Shown: positions 16,292 through 25,638 of the stretch, piece after piece
Numbering within the stretch: the stretch's first letter is position 1
Layout of the letters: each line of letters starts with the position of its first letter
From: CAZZBK01 sp964652155
GTDB taxonomy: Bacteria; Planctomycetota; Planctomycetia; Pirellulales; PNKZ01
Length of the DNA: 39,615 nt
Assembly (NCBI GenBank): GCA_964652155.1
Contig: CAZZBK010000037.1
Location: forward strand, 1 to 39,615
Reading direction: 5' to 3'
Notes under the pieces: model-generated
Told to the model about the DNA's origin: nothing
Databases searched by the model: none
The model's input: only the letters and a program-made list of their open reading frames with translations
Made by a program: the position numbers and the translations under genes

Positions 16292-17419
16292 CTAACGGCA
16301 GTTGTCCAGCATCGTCTCGAGCGCGGTGACAATCCGCTCGGCGGCGTGACCGTCGCCATACGGGTTATGCTCGACCTGGCGCTGGGCATACTCGGCCGGA
16401 TCCGTGAGCAAATTCGTCGTCCGATCGACGATTCGCTCGCATCGGGTCCCCACCAACTCGACCGCGCCGCAGGCGACCCCCTCGGGCCGCTCGGTCGTGT
16501 CGCGCATCACGAGCACCGGTCGACGCAATGACGGGGCCTCCTCTTGCACCCCACCCGAGTCGCTGATGATGAGCGTGGATCGCTGCATCAGCCAGACGAA
16601 CTCCGGATAGTCGACCGGCGCGATCAGCGTGACGTTGGGGATCGACGCGAGCCGCTCGTGTACGATGCCCCAGACCTGCGGGTTGAGATGCACGGGCCAG
16701 ACGAACTGCACGTCCGTAAAACGCCGGGCCAACTCGACCACGGCCAAGCAGATTTGTTCGAGCCCTGCTCCGTGGTTCTCGCGTCGATGGGCGGTGATGA
16801 GCACCACGCGTCGAGCGCCCCAGATGGCGTATTGATCGCGCCACGCTCGATCATCGCGGGCTAATCGCGCGGCCGTCCACTCGAGCGCGTCGATCACCGT
16901 GTTGCCGGTCACGATGACCCGGCTCGGGTCGACCCCTTCGCGCAACAGTTGCTCGGCGGCTTGCGTGGTCGGCGCACAGTGCAGCCGCGCGGCAAGCGTG
17001 GTGACGCGGCGGTTAAACTCCTCGGGCCAAGGGGACTCGATGTTGCCGGTTCGCAAGCCCGCCTCGACATGCACCACCGGGCAGCGACTCAAGAAGCCAG
17101 CGATCGACGCCGCCATCACGCTTGCCGTGTCACCCTGCACGATGACCGCCGCGGGCTGCTGTTCGCGAATCACCTCGTCAACCGCCGTGACGCACCGTCC
17201 CGTGAGCGCGGCAAGCGATTGATCGCTCTGCATGAGCCGCAGATCGATCTCGGGCCGAATATCGAACCAGGTCAGCAGCGGCTCGAGCAGTTCGCGGTGT
17301 TGCCCGGTCGAGCAGATGAGCGGTTCGAGCGACGGTCGGCGACGGCACGCGGCGATCACCGGCGCGAGTTTGATCGCCTCGGGGCGCGTACCCAGCACGA
17401 TAAGGAGTCGCTGCGACAT
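16292..17419 (-). CDS. wecB: UDP-N-acetylglucosamine 2-epimerase (non-hydrolysing)
   Basis: This enzyme interconverts UDP-GlcNAc and UDP-ManNAc for surface polysaccharide synthesis. The 375-residue protein has the whole GT-B-like family pattern: VLGTRPEAIKLAP (8-20), the acidic Asp97 in VQGDTAS, Glu119 in HVEAGLRTG, the glutamates of WPEEFNRR (131-138), His211 in ITAHRRENHG and the UDP-binding SDSGGVQEEAP. All expected catalytic residues are present. It is cytoplasmic. It is divergent from gmd with a 190-bp spacer, and both make activated sugars. Nothing between its stop and the repeat at 16107-16213 looks coding. Confidence 0.95.
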   Translation of the reverse strand: MSQRLLIVLGTRPEAIKLAPVIAACRRRPSLEPLICSTGQHRELLEPLLTWFDIRPEIDLRLMQSDQSLAALTGRCVTAVDEVIREQQPAAVIVQGDTASVMAASIAGFLSRCPVVHVEAGLRTGNIESPWPEEFNRRVTTLAARLHCAPTTQAAEQLLREGVDPSRVIVTGNTVIDALEWTAARLARDDRAWRDQYAIWGARRVVLITAHRRENHGAGLEQICLAVVELARRFTDVQFVWPVHLNPQVWGIVHERLASIPNVTLIAPVDYPEFVWLMQRSTLIISDSGGVQEEAPSLRRPVLVMRDTTERPEGVACGAVELVGTRCERIVDRTTNLLTDPAEYAQRQVEHNPYGDGHAAERIVTALETMLDNCR

Positions 17420-17514
17420 GGTCGTGAGCTTAATCTTTTGACGATGCGATACCTATAGGTCCCGTCACCCTCTGGGTGCTGGATCGGAAGAATCTAAAGT
17501 GGTTCGCGCATGCT

Positions 17515-17558
17515 GGCCCTCATCCGGCCTACGGCCACCTTCTCCCGGAGGGAGAAGG
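17515..17558. repeat. Intergenic double-hairpin palindromic repeat
   Basis: GGCC-TAC-GGCC (17526-17536) is followed by a perfect 9-bp stem, CCTTCTCCC / GGGAGAAGG with loop GGA (17538-17558), preceded by CCCTCAT. The layout, a short GC palindrome followed by a CTTCTCCC palindrome, is that of a REP-like intergenic repeat that I recall from many GC-rich bacterial genomes; this was not checked by search. It lies in the divergent spacer between wecB and gmd. Either strand could form the hairpins, but no T-run follows, so it is not a typical terminator. Confidence 0.7.
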
Positions 17559-17609
17559 AAATATACGCGACTCTAGCCGTTGCGGGGGACGCGAGCTAAC
17601 CTAGAGGGC

Positions 17610-18587
17610 ATGACTCGACGACGCGCACTCATCACCGGAATCACAGGCCAAGACGGCTCGTACCTGGCCGAACTGTTGCTCGAACAGGGCTACGAGGTAC
17701 ACGGGGTCGTGCGCCGCAGCAGCACCGAGCGATGCGAGCGTATCGAGCACATCGTCGACAAGCTGACGCTGCATCAGGCCGATCTGCTCGATCAACTGTC
17801 GCTCATCAGCGTGGTCAAGGAGACTCGCCCGGCCGAGCTTTACAATCTGGCGGCGCAGAGCTTCGTGCCGACGAGCTGGGCGCAGCCGTTGCTCACCGGC
17901 GAGTTTACGGCCCTGGGGGTGACACGCCTGCTCGAAGCGGTGCGGCTGATCGACCCGGCGATCCGGTTCTATCAGGCGAGCAGCAGTGAGATGTTTGGCC
18001 GGGTGCGCGAGACGCCCCAAACCGAGTCGACCGCGTTTTACCCGCGCAGCCCCTACGGCGTGGCGAAGGTGTATGGGCATTGGATCACGGTCAACTACCG
18101 AGAGAGCTACAACTTATATGCCTGCTCGGGCATCTTGTTCAATCACGAGTCGCCGCGGCGCGGCACCGAGTTTGTCACCCGCAAGATCAGCCTGGCCGTG
18201 GCGCGGATCAAGCACGGGTTGCAAGACAAGCTGCTGCTGGGCAACCTCGACGCCGAACGCGACTGGGGGTACGCCGGCGACTACGTGCGGGCCATGTGGC
18301 TGATGCTGCAACAACCCCAGCCGCGCGATTATGTGATTGCCACGGGCCGCAAGCACTCGGTCCGCGAGTTTGTCGAGCGGGCTTTTGAGCGCGCGGGGCT
18401 CGACAGCCGACGTTACGTCGAGGTTGATCCGGCCTTGTTGCGGCCGGCCGAGGTGAACGAACTGTGCGGCGACGCGAGCCGCGCCCGCAGCGAGCTCGAT
18501 TGGCAGCCCGAGGTCAGCTTCGAGCAGTTGGTCGACCTGATGGTTGACGCCGACTTGCAACGCCTAGCTGCCGGCAAGGCCAGTTGA
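17610..18587 (+). CDS. gmd: GDP-mannose 4,6-dehydratase
   Basis: This enzyme converts GDP-mannose to GDP-4-keto-6-deoxymannose, the entry step to GDP-fucose, rhamnose and perosamine sugars. The 325-residue short-chain dehydrogenase has the NADP-binding GITGQDGSYLAE (10-21), GVVRRSS for the cofactor phosphate, ASSSEMFG (123-130) and the catalytic pair Tyr149/Lys153 in YGVAKVYGHW. FNHESPRRGTEFVTRK is specific to GMD-type dehydratases. The ATG at 17610 follows GAGGG closely; the 10 codons upstream are not conserved. No reductase or epimerase partner is adjacent. It is convergent with map, separated by 47 bp with a small GCAGCG/CGCTGC stem. Confidence 0.94.
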   Translation: MTRRRALITGITGQDGSYLAELLLEQGYEVHGVVRRSSTERCERIEHIVDKLTLHQADLLDQLSLISVVKETRPAELYNLAAQSFVPTSWAQPLLTGEFTALGVTRLLEAVRLIDPAIRFYQASSSEMFGRVRETPQTESTAFYPRSPYGVAKVYGHWITVNYRESYNLYACSGILFNHESPRRGTEFVTRKISLAVARIKHGLQDKLLLGNLDAERDWGYAGDYVRAMWLMLQQPQPRDYVIATGRKHSVREFVERAFERAGLDSRRYVEVDPALLRPAEVNELCGDASRARSELDWQPEVSFEQLVDLMVDADLQRLAAGKAS

Positions 18588-18634
18588 GCAGCGCTTGGGT
18601 GAAAAGCCACGCTGCGTAAAGCCACGCCCGGGGG

Positions 18635-19450
18635 CTAGTGGGCGCGTTGGGCAGCCTGGATTTGGCTCGGCATCGGCGTATCGGGACCGGCCGTGAGGGG
18701 CACCGGCCCTTCGCTGGTCATGGCGATGGTGTGCTCGAAGTGAGCGCTCGGCTTGCCATCGGCCGTCGATTGGGTCCAGTGATCGGGCATGGCCTTGACC
18801 CGCTTGGTGCCCATGTTGACCATCGGCTCGACCGCGATCACCAGCCCGGGACGCAGCTCGAAATCGCCGTTACGACGAAATGTCTGGCTGCAAAAGTTGG
18901 GGACCTGCGGCTCTTCGTGCATGTTGCGGCCAATGCCATGCCCGACGAAATTCTCGACCACGAAGAAGCCGTTGTCTTTGACATACGCCTCCATCTCCGC
19001 GGCGACCTCGCTCCACCAGCGTTTCACCGCCATCAATTCAATGGCCAACGCGAGCGTGCCGCGCGTGACGTCGAGCAGCTTGGTTGCGGCGGGATCGACC
19101 TGGCCGACCGGATGGGTCACGGCGGCGTCGCCGCACCAGCCATCGAGTTTGCAGCCGGTGTCGACACTGACCACGTCGCCGCTGCGCAGCACGCGTTTGC
19201 CAGGGATGCCGTGGACGACTTCTTCGTTGACCGAGATGCAGGTGACGGCGGGGAAAGGGACCTTGCCGGGGACACCCTTGAACAGCGGAATGGCGCCGCG
19301 CTCTTGGAACAACTGTTCGATCACGGCGTCAATCTCGCCCGTGGTTACGCCCGGCTGAATCAGGGGGGCAACCCGTTGATGTGCCTCCCAGACCAGCAGG
19401 CCGGCACGGCGCATTAAGGCCATTTCACGAGGGGATCGCAACGTCACCAC
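18635..19450 (-). CDS. map: Type I methionine aminopeptidase
   Basis: Removes the initiator Met from nascent proteins whose second residue is small. In the 271-residue protein the five metal ligands are visible: Asp97 and Asp108 (SVDTGCKLDGWCGDAA), His171 (GHGIGRNMHEEP), Glu208 (AVEPMVN) and Glu239 (FEHTIAM), plus His80. The start is taken as the GTG at 19450, which gives MVTLRSPREM and matches the usual opening, with GGAG 10 nt upstream. The open frame continues another 309 bp upstream, but there it runs through adk in another frame. It ends the ribosomal cluster, 37 bp after adk, as in many spc operons. Confidence 0.95.
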   Translation of the reverse strand: MVTLRSPREMALMRRAGLLVWEAHQRVAPLIQPGVTTGEIDAVIEQLFQERGAIPLFKGVPGKVPFPAVTCISVNEEVVHGIPGKRVLRSGDVVSVDTGCKLDGWCGDAAVTHPVGQVDPAATKLLDVTRGTLALAIELMAVKRWWSEVAAEMEAYVKDNGFFVVENFVGHGIGRNMHEEPQVPNFCSQTFRRNGDFELRPGLVIAVEPMVNMGTKRVKAMPDHWTQSTADGKPSAHFEHTIAMTSEGPVPLTAGPDTPMPSQIQAAQRAH

Positions 19451-19487
19451 GCTCGAGACACTCCGATAAGTAAACAGCGTGGTGGTT

Positions 19488-20048
19488 TCATGCGCGGACC
19501 TTCGAGAGCACCGCCTTGATGCGACTGAAGACTTCGTCGGGAGTGCCCAGCCCGTCGACGGTTTCGACCATCCCCTGGCGGCCATAGTAGTCGAGCAGCG
19601 GGCGGGTTTGGCTCCAGTAGCTGCGGAGCCGTTCGCGGAGCACGTCGAGGTTGTCGTCGCTGCGGCCGCGCGACTGCAAGCGGTGCATGACTTCGTCGTC
19701 GTTGACGCGCAATTCAAGCGCCAGATCGAGCGGACGGCCTTGCTGGGCAAGGATTTCATCGAGCGCCTCGGCCTGGGGGACCGTGCGTGGGAACCCGTCG
19801 AACAGCGCGCCGTGTTCGCAGTCGCTTTGCGACAACCGATGGCGGACCAGTTCCAGAATCAGATTGTCCGGCACGAGCATGCCTTTGGCCATGAATCGCT
19901 CGGCTTGTTGACCGAGCGAGCTTTTGGTGAGCGCGGCGCCGCGTAACATCTCGCCGGTCGAGATGTGCGGGATATTGAGATACCCCAGCAACCGCTGGCT
20001 TTGCGTGCCTTTTCCAGCACCCGGTGGACCGACAAAGACGATTCTCAT
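19488..20048 (-). CDS. adk: Adenylate kinase
   Basis: Catalyses ATP + AMP = 2 ADP. The 186-residue protein has the P-loop GPPGAGKGTQ (7-16), the AMP-binding ISTGEMLRGA and the DGFPRT motif. It is the short form: after SRGRSDDN only a few residues replace the LID insert of the long (about 215-residue) enzymes, and there are no zinc cysteines. The start codon ATG at 20048 has GGAGG about 12 nt upstream. It lies between secY and map in the common order. The 45-bp spacer to secY holds a small CACGC/GCGTG stem. Confidence 0.95.
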   Translation of the reverse strand: MRIVFVGPPGAGKGTQSQRLLGYLNIPHISTGEMLRGAALTKSSLGQQAERFMAKGMLVPDNLILELVRHRLSQSDCEHGALFDGFPRTVPQAEALDEILAQQGRPLDLALELRVNDDEVMHRLQSRGRSDDNLDVLRERLRSYWSQTRPLLDYYGRQGMVETVDGLGTPDEVFSRIKAVLSKVRA

Positions 20049-20093
20049 AGTTGTGATGGCCCCTCCGAGGTTGAGACCACGCTAGGGGCGTGC

Positions 20094-21452
<1,359 letters not shown>

Positions 21453-21674
21453 GGCCGGATGCGATCCTCCGTGAGACACAGTAGCGCGGGTAAGTAAGGT
21501 TGGCTGCCCGCAAATTGTGACGAAATAGTCAGCTTCGTGCTAGCTCGAACGGGCTTCGGCCAGTTTTGGCGCGGCCCGCTGCGAACCATCGTCCCACAGT
21601 GTCTATCGTCGCGAGCCCGAAGGCAACAGGGCGGGCGAGAAAATTCGGCGAGAAGTGACGCACGGGGCGGCAGG
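21453..21674 (-). other. Long rplO-secY spacer
   Basis: These 222 bp between rplO and secY are unusually long for a spc operon. I see no gene, strong terminator or convincing promoter pair on the minus strand. Possible AT-rich -10-like stretches (for example near 21516-21530) lack a matching -35. It may simply be a spacer or an internal promoter region for secY-adk-map. Confidence 0.4.
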
Positions 21675-22169
21675 TCACTTCTTGGTCGCGCTGCGCATCT
21701 TGTTCTTAACGACGGGCTTGGGACCGGGAATGACAATCGCTTCGCTACCGGCGGCCTGGATCTTCTCCAGGGCCGAGGCACTGAACTTATGAGCCGAAAT
21801 CTTCAGTTTCTTGGTGAGCACGCCATCGCCGAGAATCTTCAGAACGTCGTAGCGGCCCTTGGCCAAGTCGACCTCTTGCAGCCGCTCGGGCGTGACCACG
21901 TCGCCGTCGTTGAATTTATCGTTCAGATCGCCCACGTTGACGGCATACACGCTGCGCGCCCACTGATTGTTGAAGCCGCGCTTGGGAATGCGGCGGACCA
22001 AGGGCATCTGGCCACCTTCAAAGGCCGGGTGCGTCGTCCAGCCCGCGAGCTGACCTTGCCCCTTATTGCCGCGACTGGCGGTCTTGCCGTAGCCCGAGCC
22101 CGGACCACGACCGACGCGACGACGGCGTTTGTGCTTGGTAATGCCACGATTGACTTCATTGAGATTCAT
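21675..22169 (-). CDS. rplO: 50S ribosomal protein L15
   Basis: L15 binds 23S rRNA late in 50S assembly. The 164-residue product shows the glycine- and arginine-rich N-terminus (KHKRRRRVGRGPGSGYGKTA) and GNKGQGQLAGW. It is longer than the usual 145 residues, with a basic tail ending KNKMRSATKK. Its ATG overlaps the TAA of rpsE as TAATG, which implies translational coupling. That overlap also leaves no room for rpmD (L30), which usually sits between these two genes. Confidence 0.97.
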   Translation of the reverse strand: MNLNEVNRGITKHKRRRRVGRGPGSGYGKTASRGNKGQGQLAGWTTHPAFEGGQMPLVRRIPKRGFNNQWARSVYAVNVGDLNDKFNDGDVVTPERLQEVDLAKGRYDVLKILGDGVLTKKLKISAHKFSASALEKIQAAGSEAIVIPGPKPVVKNKMRSATKK

Positions 22170-22747
22170 TAGAGCGTCACTCCTCGCAGGCGTTCCACAT
22201 CCGCTCGGGTGCGGAGGCTTTGCAGGGCCAGGATCGTCGCTTTGACGACGTTGGCCGGATTGGTGGACCCGTAGTTCTTGGTCAAAATATCATGAATACC
22301 GGTGGCTTCGCAGACGCTCCGCACGCTGGCGCCGGCGATCACGCCGGTACCGGGAGCGGCGGGGACGAGCACCACTTTGGTGGCTCCGAAGCGGCCTTCG
22401 CAAATGTGCGGAATGGTTTGGCCGGCGAGTTGCACCTCGACCAGGTTGCGCGAGCCGTCTTTGACGGCTTTCTCGACGCTGGGCGGGACTTCGTTGGCTT
22501 TGCCGTAGCCCCAGCCGATCTTGCCCTTGCCGTTGCCAACGACAACCATCGCGGTGAAGCTGAAGCGACGGCCACCCTTGACCACTGCGGCGCAACGACG
22601 AATTTTGATCACTTTGTCGATCAGGCCGTCACGATGGCCTTCGCGTTGCTCGCCCCGTTGGTCGCGTCGCTGACCGCGACCGCGGCCTCGGCCACGAGCC
22701 CCTTCCTGTGAGGAGTCTTGATTTTCCTGATTCATTTCGGTCGCCAC
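22169..22747 (-). CDS. rpsE: 30S ribosomal protein S5
   Basis: S5 lies at the decoding side of the 30S subunit and affects accuracy. The conserved core begins at DGLIDKVIKIRR and contains GNGKGKIGWGYGKANEVP and VIAGASVRSVCEATGI. It is preceded by an unusual hydrophilic arm of about 40 residues rich in Arg, Gly and Gln (GARGRGRGRGQRRDQRGEQ). The GTG at 22747 has GGAG six bases upstream and gives a 192-residue protein. An ATG four codons later is an alternative. Confidence 0.95.
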   Translation of the reverse strand: MATEMNQENQDSSQEGARGRGRGRGQRRDQRGEQREGHRDGLIDKVIKIRRCAAVVKGGRRFSFTAMVVVGNGKGKIGWGYGKANEVPPSVEKAVKDGSRNLVEVQLAGQTIPHICEGRFGATKVVLVPAAPGTGVIAGASVRSVCEATGIHDILTKNYGSTNPANVVKATILALQSLRTRADVERLRGVTL

Positions 22748-22782
22748 GGCTAACTCCAGCAACGGGGGTGCGCAAGAATGAT

Positions 22783-23151
22783 TTAGAAACTCAAGCCGGC
22801 TTCACGGGCGGCCTGGGCCAACACCGCGACACGGCCGTGGTATTTGTAGTTGCAACGATCGAAGTAGACCTCTTTGACGCCCGCCGCCAAGGCCCGCTCG
22901 GCAATCGCCTTGCCGACCAACTCGGCCGCGGCCTTGTTGCCCCCCGAGGACGCCTGTCCCAGGATCTCCTTTTCGACGGTGCTCGCGCTGGCCAATGTGC
23001 GGGCTTGCGTGTCGTCGATCAGTTGCACGTAAATGTGCTTGAGCGTGCGCTTGACCGCCAAACGTGGGCGGGTCGACGAACGCTTCAGATGATTGCGGAC
23101 GCGCCAGCCACGACGCTGACGTTGACGGCCAATAAGCTTATTGTGTTGCAT
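22783..23151 (-). CDS. rplR: 50S ribosomal protein L18
   Basis: L18 carries 5S rRNA into the 50S subunit with L5. The 122-residue product has the basic N-terminal arm (KLIGRQRQRRGWRVRNHLK), RPRLAVKRTLKHIYVQLIDD and the C-terminal YFDRCNYKYHGRVAVLAQAAREAGL typical of the family. It lies between rplF and rpsE in the standard spc order, with about 40-bp spacers. Confidence 0.97.
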   Translation of the reverse strand: MQHNKLIGRQRQRRGWRVRNHLKRSSTRPRLAVKRTLKHIYVQLIDDTQARTLASASTVEKEILGQASSGGNKAAAELVGKAIAERALAAGVKEVYFDRCNYKYHGRVAVLAQAAREAGLSF

Positions 23152-23194
23152 GACGGTTCTACTTCAACTCTGCGAAAGGTGATCGCGAACTCGA

Positions 23195-23743
23195 CTACTT
23201 GGTCATCGCCTTGCCAGCCTTGCGGCGGACAACTTCGCCCTCGTACCGAATGCCCTTGCCCTTGTAGGGCTCCGGCTTGCGGACGCTGCGAACCTCGGCC
23301 GCGAAGTGGCCGACCAACTGCTTGTCGATTCCCTTGATCGTAATATGGGTCTGGTCCGGACATGCCACGGTGAGGCCCGCCGGAATTGGCTTCTGAATTT
23401 CGTTGGCGTAACCGACGCGGAGCTGCAAGGTCTTGCCACCCGCGATCGCCGCCAAATAACCGACGCCGACGATTTCGAGCTTCTTCTCGTAACCCTCGCT
23501 CACGCCTTTGACCATGTTGGCCACCATCGCGCGGGTCAAGCCCCACAGCGCCTTGGCCAAACGGGTTTCAGCCTCGCTGCTCACCGACAACTCCTTGGTG
23601 TCGTCGTTGAGATGCACTTGCACCTCGGGGCGAAAACTCCAGCTCAGCTTGCCGAGCTTGCCTTCCACCGTGATGGTCTGGCCGCTGATGGTGGTCTTGA
23701 CCCCCGCGGGTAGCTTGACAGGTTTTTTACCGATCCGGGACAT
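23195..23743 (-). CDS. rplF: 50S ribosomal protein L6
   Basis: L6 sits near the factor-binding site of the 50S subunit. The 182-residue protein has the two-repeat L6 fold: MSRIGKKPVKLPAGVKTTI at the start, ALWGLTRAMVANMVKGVSEGYEKKLEIVGVGY in the middle, and the C-terminal signature PEPYKGKGIRYEGEVVRRKAGKA. Its length is normal. The start codon at 23743 is family-like. The ribosome site is weak, as for several genes in this cluster. Confidence 0.97.
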   Translation of the reverse strand: MSRIGKKPVKLPAGVKTTISGQTITVEGKLGKLSWSFRPEVQVHLNDDTKELSVSSEAETRLAKALWGLTRAMVANMVKGVSEGYEKKLEIVGVGYLAAIAGGKTLQLRVGYANEIQKPIPAGLTVACPDQTHITIKGIDKQLVGHFAAEVRSVRKPEPYKGKGIRYEGEVVRRKAGKAMTK

Positions 23744-23814
23744 GTCAGTCGTACCTAATTCTGTCGTATGGCGTTTTCAGTCGGAATGAGATTCGTGGAG
23801 GAGCCCAGCTTGAG

Positions 23815-24210
23815 TTACCACAGCTCGCACAATACTTCGCCGCCAAGGTGCCGCTGACGCGCTTCGCGATCGCTGAGCACGCCGCTGCTGGTGCTGAGGA
23901 TCTTGATCCCCAGGCCATTGAGCACGGGTTTCAGATCTTGAGCGCGACGATACACGCGGCGACCAGGCTTGCTGACGCGCTGAATGTGTCGGATCAGCCG
24001 CTCGCCGTTGGGCCCGTACTTGAGATGAATACGCAGTTGGCACACCGGCTCGGCCGAGACCTCTTCCCAGTCCCAAATGTAGCCTTCGCGCTTCAGCACT
24101 TCGGCCAAGCCGCGCTTCACATTCGACAGGGGCATTTCGACTTGGGGCCGTTCCACGCGCACCGCATTGCGGATTCGGGTGAGCATGTCGGCGATCGGAT
24201 CGGTCATCAT
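23815..24210 (-). CDS. rpsH: 30S ribosomal protein S8
   Basis: S8 binds helix 21 of 16S rRNA and, in enterobacteria, represses the spc operon. The 131-residue product begins MMTDPIADMLTRIRNA and ends with the signature STSSGVLSDREARQRHLGGEVLCELW. ATG codons at 24210 and 24207 are both usable; AAGGA lies about 12 nt upstream. The 138-bp spacer to rpsN contains the hairpin at 24300-24320. Confidence 0.96.
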   Translation of the reverse strand: MMTDPIADMLTRIRNAVRVERPQVEMPLSNVKRGLAEVLKREGYIWDWEEVSAEPVCQLRIHLKYGPNGERLIRHIQRVSKPGRRVYRRAQDLKPVLNGLGIKILSTSSGVLSDREARQRHLGGEVLCELW

Positions 24211-24299
24211 CGTGTTACGAATGTCCTTCGTGAACAAGGTCCGGCCTGGGCGTCGCGCCGTGCGCTAACTCCCTGACGGTTCGTCTCCGGCACGCGAGC

Positions 24300-24320
24300 C
24301 GTTTCTCACCACGAGAAACG
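24300..24320 (-). other. Perfect hairpin between rpsN and rpsH
   Basis: CGTTTCTC and GAGAAACG form an exact 8-bp stem with a 5-base loop in the rpsN-rpsH spacer. No T-run follows it on the minus strand, so a processing site, RNA stabiliser or ribosomal-protein binding site is more likely than a terminator. The role is inference. Confidence 0.5.
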
Positions 24321-24348
24321 CTGCCAGCGGTGCCGCCGCGGTGTGCGG

Positions 24349-24534
24349 TTACCAACTCGACTTCTTCAAACCTGGAATCAACCCTTGGTCGCCCAACTTG
24401 CGAATGCAAATTCGGCACAAGCCAAACTTGCGATACACGGCTCGCGGACGACCGCACAACTTGCAACGGTGCTCGACGCGCGACGAAAACTTCGGCTTGC
24501 GAAGGGCCTTGGCAATCTTTGATTTACTGGCCAT
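24349..24534 (-). CDS. rpsN: 30S ribosomal protein S14, zinc-binding (type Z)
   Basis: S14 helps assemble the 30S head. This 61-residue form is the short zinc-ribbon type: two CxxC pairs, CKLCG and CRIC, about 13 residues apart, followed by IRKLGDQGLIPGLKKSSW. The ATG at 24534 (MASKSKIAK) gives exactly the usual type Z length. The upstream TTG at 24540 is less likely. It sits in the normal place between rplE and rpsH. Confidence 0.96.
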   Translation of the reverse strand: MASKSKIAKALRKPKFSSRVEHRCKLCGRPRAVYRKFGLCRICIRKLGDQGLIPGLKKSSW

Positions 24535-24593
24535 GGACAATCCTAAATGTCAGTTTCACTCGGGCAACCACCGTGCCCGCTCTTGCTCGTCAG

Positions 24594-25205
24594 TTACTTC
24601 TTGTCTTCGGTCTTGAACGGCATGCCAAAACCACGCAGCAACTCGCGCGACTCGTCATCGCTGTTGCCCGAAATCACCATCGTTATGTTCATCCCCTGCA
24701 CCTTGGTGTACTTGTCCGGATTCAACTCCGGGAACACCAACTGCTCGACCAAGCCCAGGTTGTAGTTCCCCTGGCCATCGAACCCGTTGGGGTCGACGCC
24801 GCGGAAGTCGCGGACCCGGGGCAGGGCCAACGACACCAGCCGATCGAGGAATTCGTACATCCGCGAGCCCCGCAGCGTGACCATGCAGCCAATATCAACC
24901 CCCTCGCGGAGCTTGAAATTCGAGATGGCCTTGCGGGCCTTGCACAGCTTGGGCTTTTGGCCGGTGATCTGGGTCAGGGCCGAGAGGGCCTCTTCCATGT
25001 GCTTCTTTTCGATGATCGCACTGCCAACACCCATGTTGACGCAGATCTTCTTGAGCCGCGGCAGCGCCATCGGGTTTTTACGGCCGAGCTTCTCGGCGAG
25101 CGCCGGGAGGATTTCCTTCCGGTAACGCTCGACCATGCGGGGCGTGGGGGCCGCGGCGGTGTTGTCCGCTTCACTGGCCTTCGGTGCGGGGGGCTTCTTT
25201 GCCAT
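24594..25205 (-). CDS. rplE: 50S ribosomal protein L5
   Basis: L5 binds 5S rRNA and the P-site tRNA elbow. The 203-residue protein carries a Pro/Ala-rich N-terminal extension of about 23 residues (MAKKPPAPKASEAD...) before the normal start of the family fold at MVERYRKEILPAL. Conserved stretches are KICVNMGVG, GQKPKLCKARKAISNFKLREG and FDGQGNYNLGL. The ATG at 25205 is the only reasonable start; no Shine-Dalgarno sequence is visible. Confidence 0.96.
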   Translation of the reverse strand: MAKKPPAPKASEADNTAAAPTPRMVERYRKEILPALAEKLGRKNPMALPRLKKICVNMGVGSAIIEKKHMEEALSALTQITGQKPKLCKARKAISNFKLREGVDIGCMVTLRGSRMYEFLDRLVSLALPRVRDFRGVDPNGFDGQGNYNLGLVEQLVFPELNPDKYTKVQGMNITMVISGNSDDESRELLRGFGMPFKTEDKK

Positions 25206-25252
25206 GACGTTGTAACGTTTTGAAAACGAGAACCTAAGTTGTTTTGATGGGT

Positions 25253-25606
25253 TTACTTGCCGGCCTTGGCGACCTTCTTCTTGGCAGTCGTGACGCGACC
25301 GTTCGCCGCGCCACACTTCTTGCACACCCGATCCTTCGTGCCATCGGCATTCGTCCGCACGCCGGTCCGCGTCGCCTTGCCGCAGCTCGCGCACACCAGC
25401 GCGACGTTCGACACCTGGATCGGCATCTCCTTCGAGAGACGACCCCCCTGCGGATTCTTCTGGCTCTTGCGGAGGTGCTTGAACACGCGGTTCATGCCCT
25501 CGACCACCACGCGGCCGTGCTTGCTGATGATCTTCAGCACCTTGCCACGCTGGCCGGCATCGTTACCGGTGGTTATCTCGACCGTGTCGCCCGTTCGAAT
25601 ACGCAT
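25253..25606 (-). CDS. rplX: 50S ribosomal protein L24
   Basis: L24 is an early assembly initiator of the 50S subunit. The 117-residue product has the KOW-type N-terminus (MRIRTGDTVEITTGNDAGQRGKV), VEGMNRVFKHLRKSQ and a C-terminal zinc-ribbon-like pair CASCG / CKKCG. The start at 25606 is set by GAGGT eight bases upstream; a frame extension to 25630 is possible but less likely. The tail is Lys/Ala rich. Confidence 0.96.
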   Translation of the reverse strand: MRIRTGDTVEITTGNDAGQRGKVLKIISKHGRVVVEGMNRVFKHLRKSQKNPQGGRLSKEMPIQVSNVALVCASCGKATRTGVRTNADGTKDRVCKKCGAANGRVTTAKKKVAKAGK

Positions 25607-25638
25607 CGTTGTCACCTCGTCCTTATCCACAGCGTCCG

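Noticed and set aside
19451..19759. N-terminal extension of map into adk
   Set aside because: It is open only because it reads adk in another frame; the methionine aminopeptidase fold starts at MVTLRSPRE.
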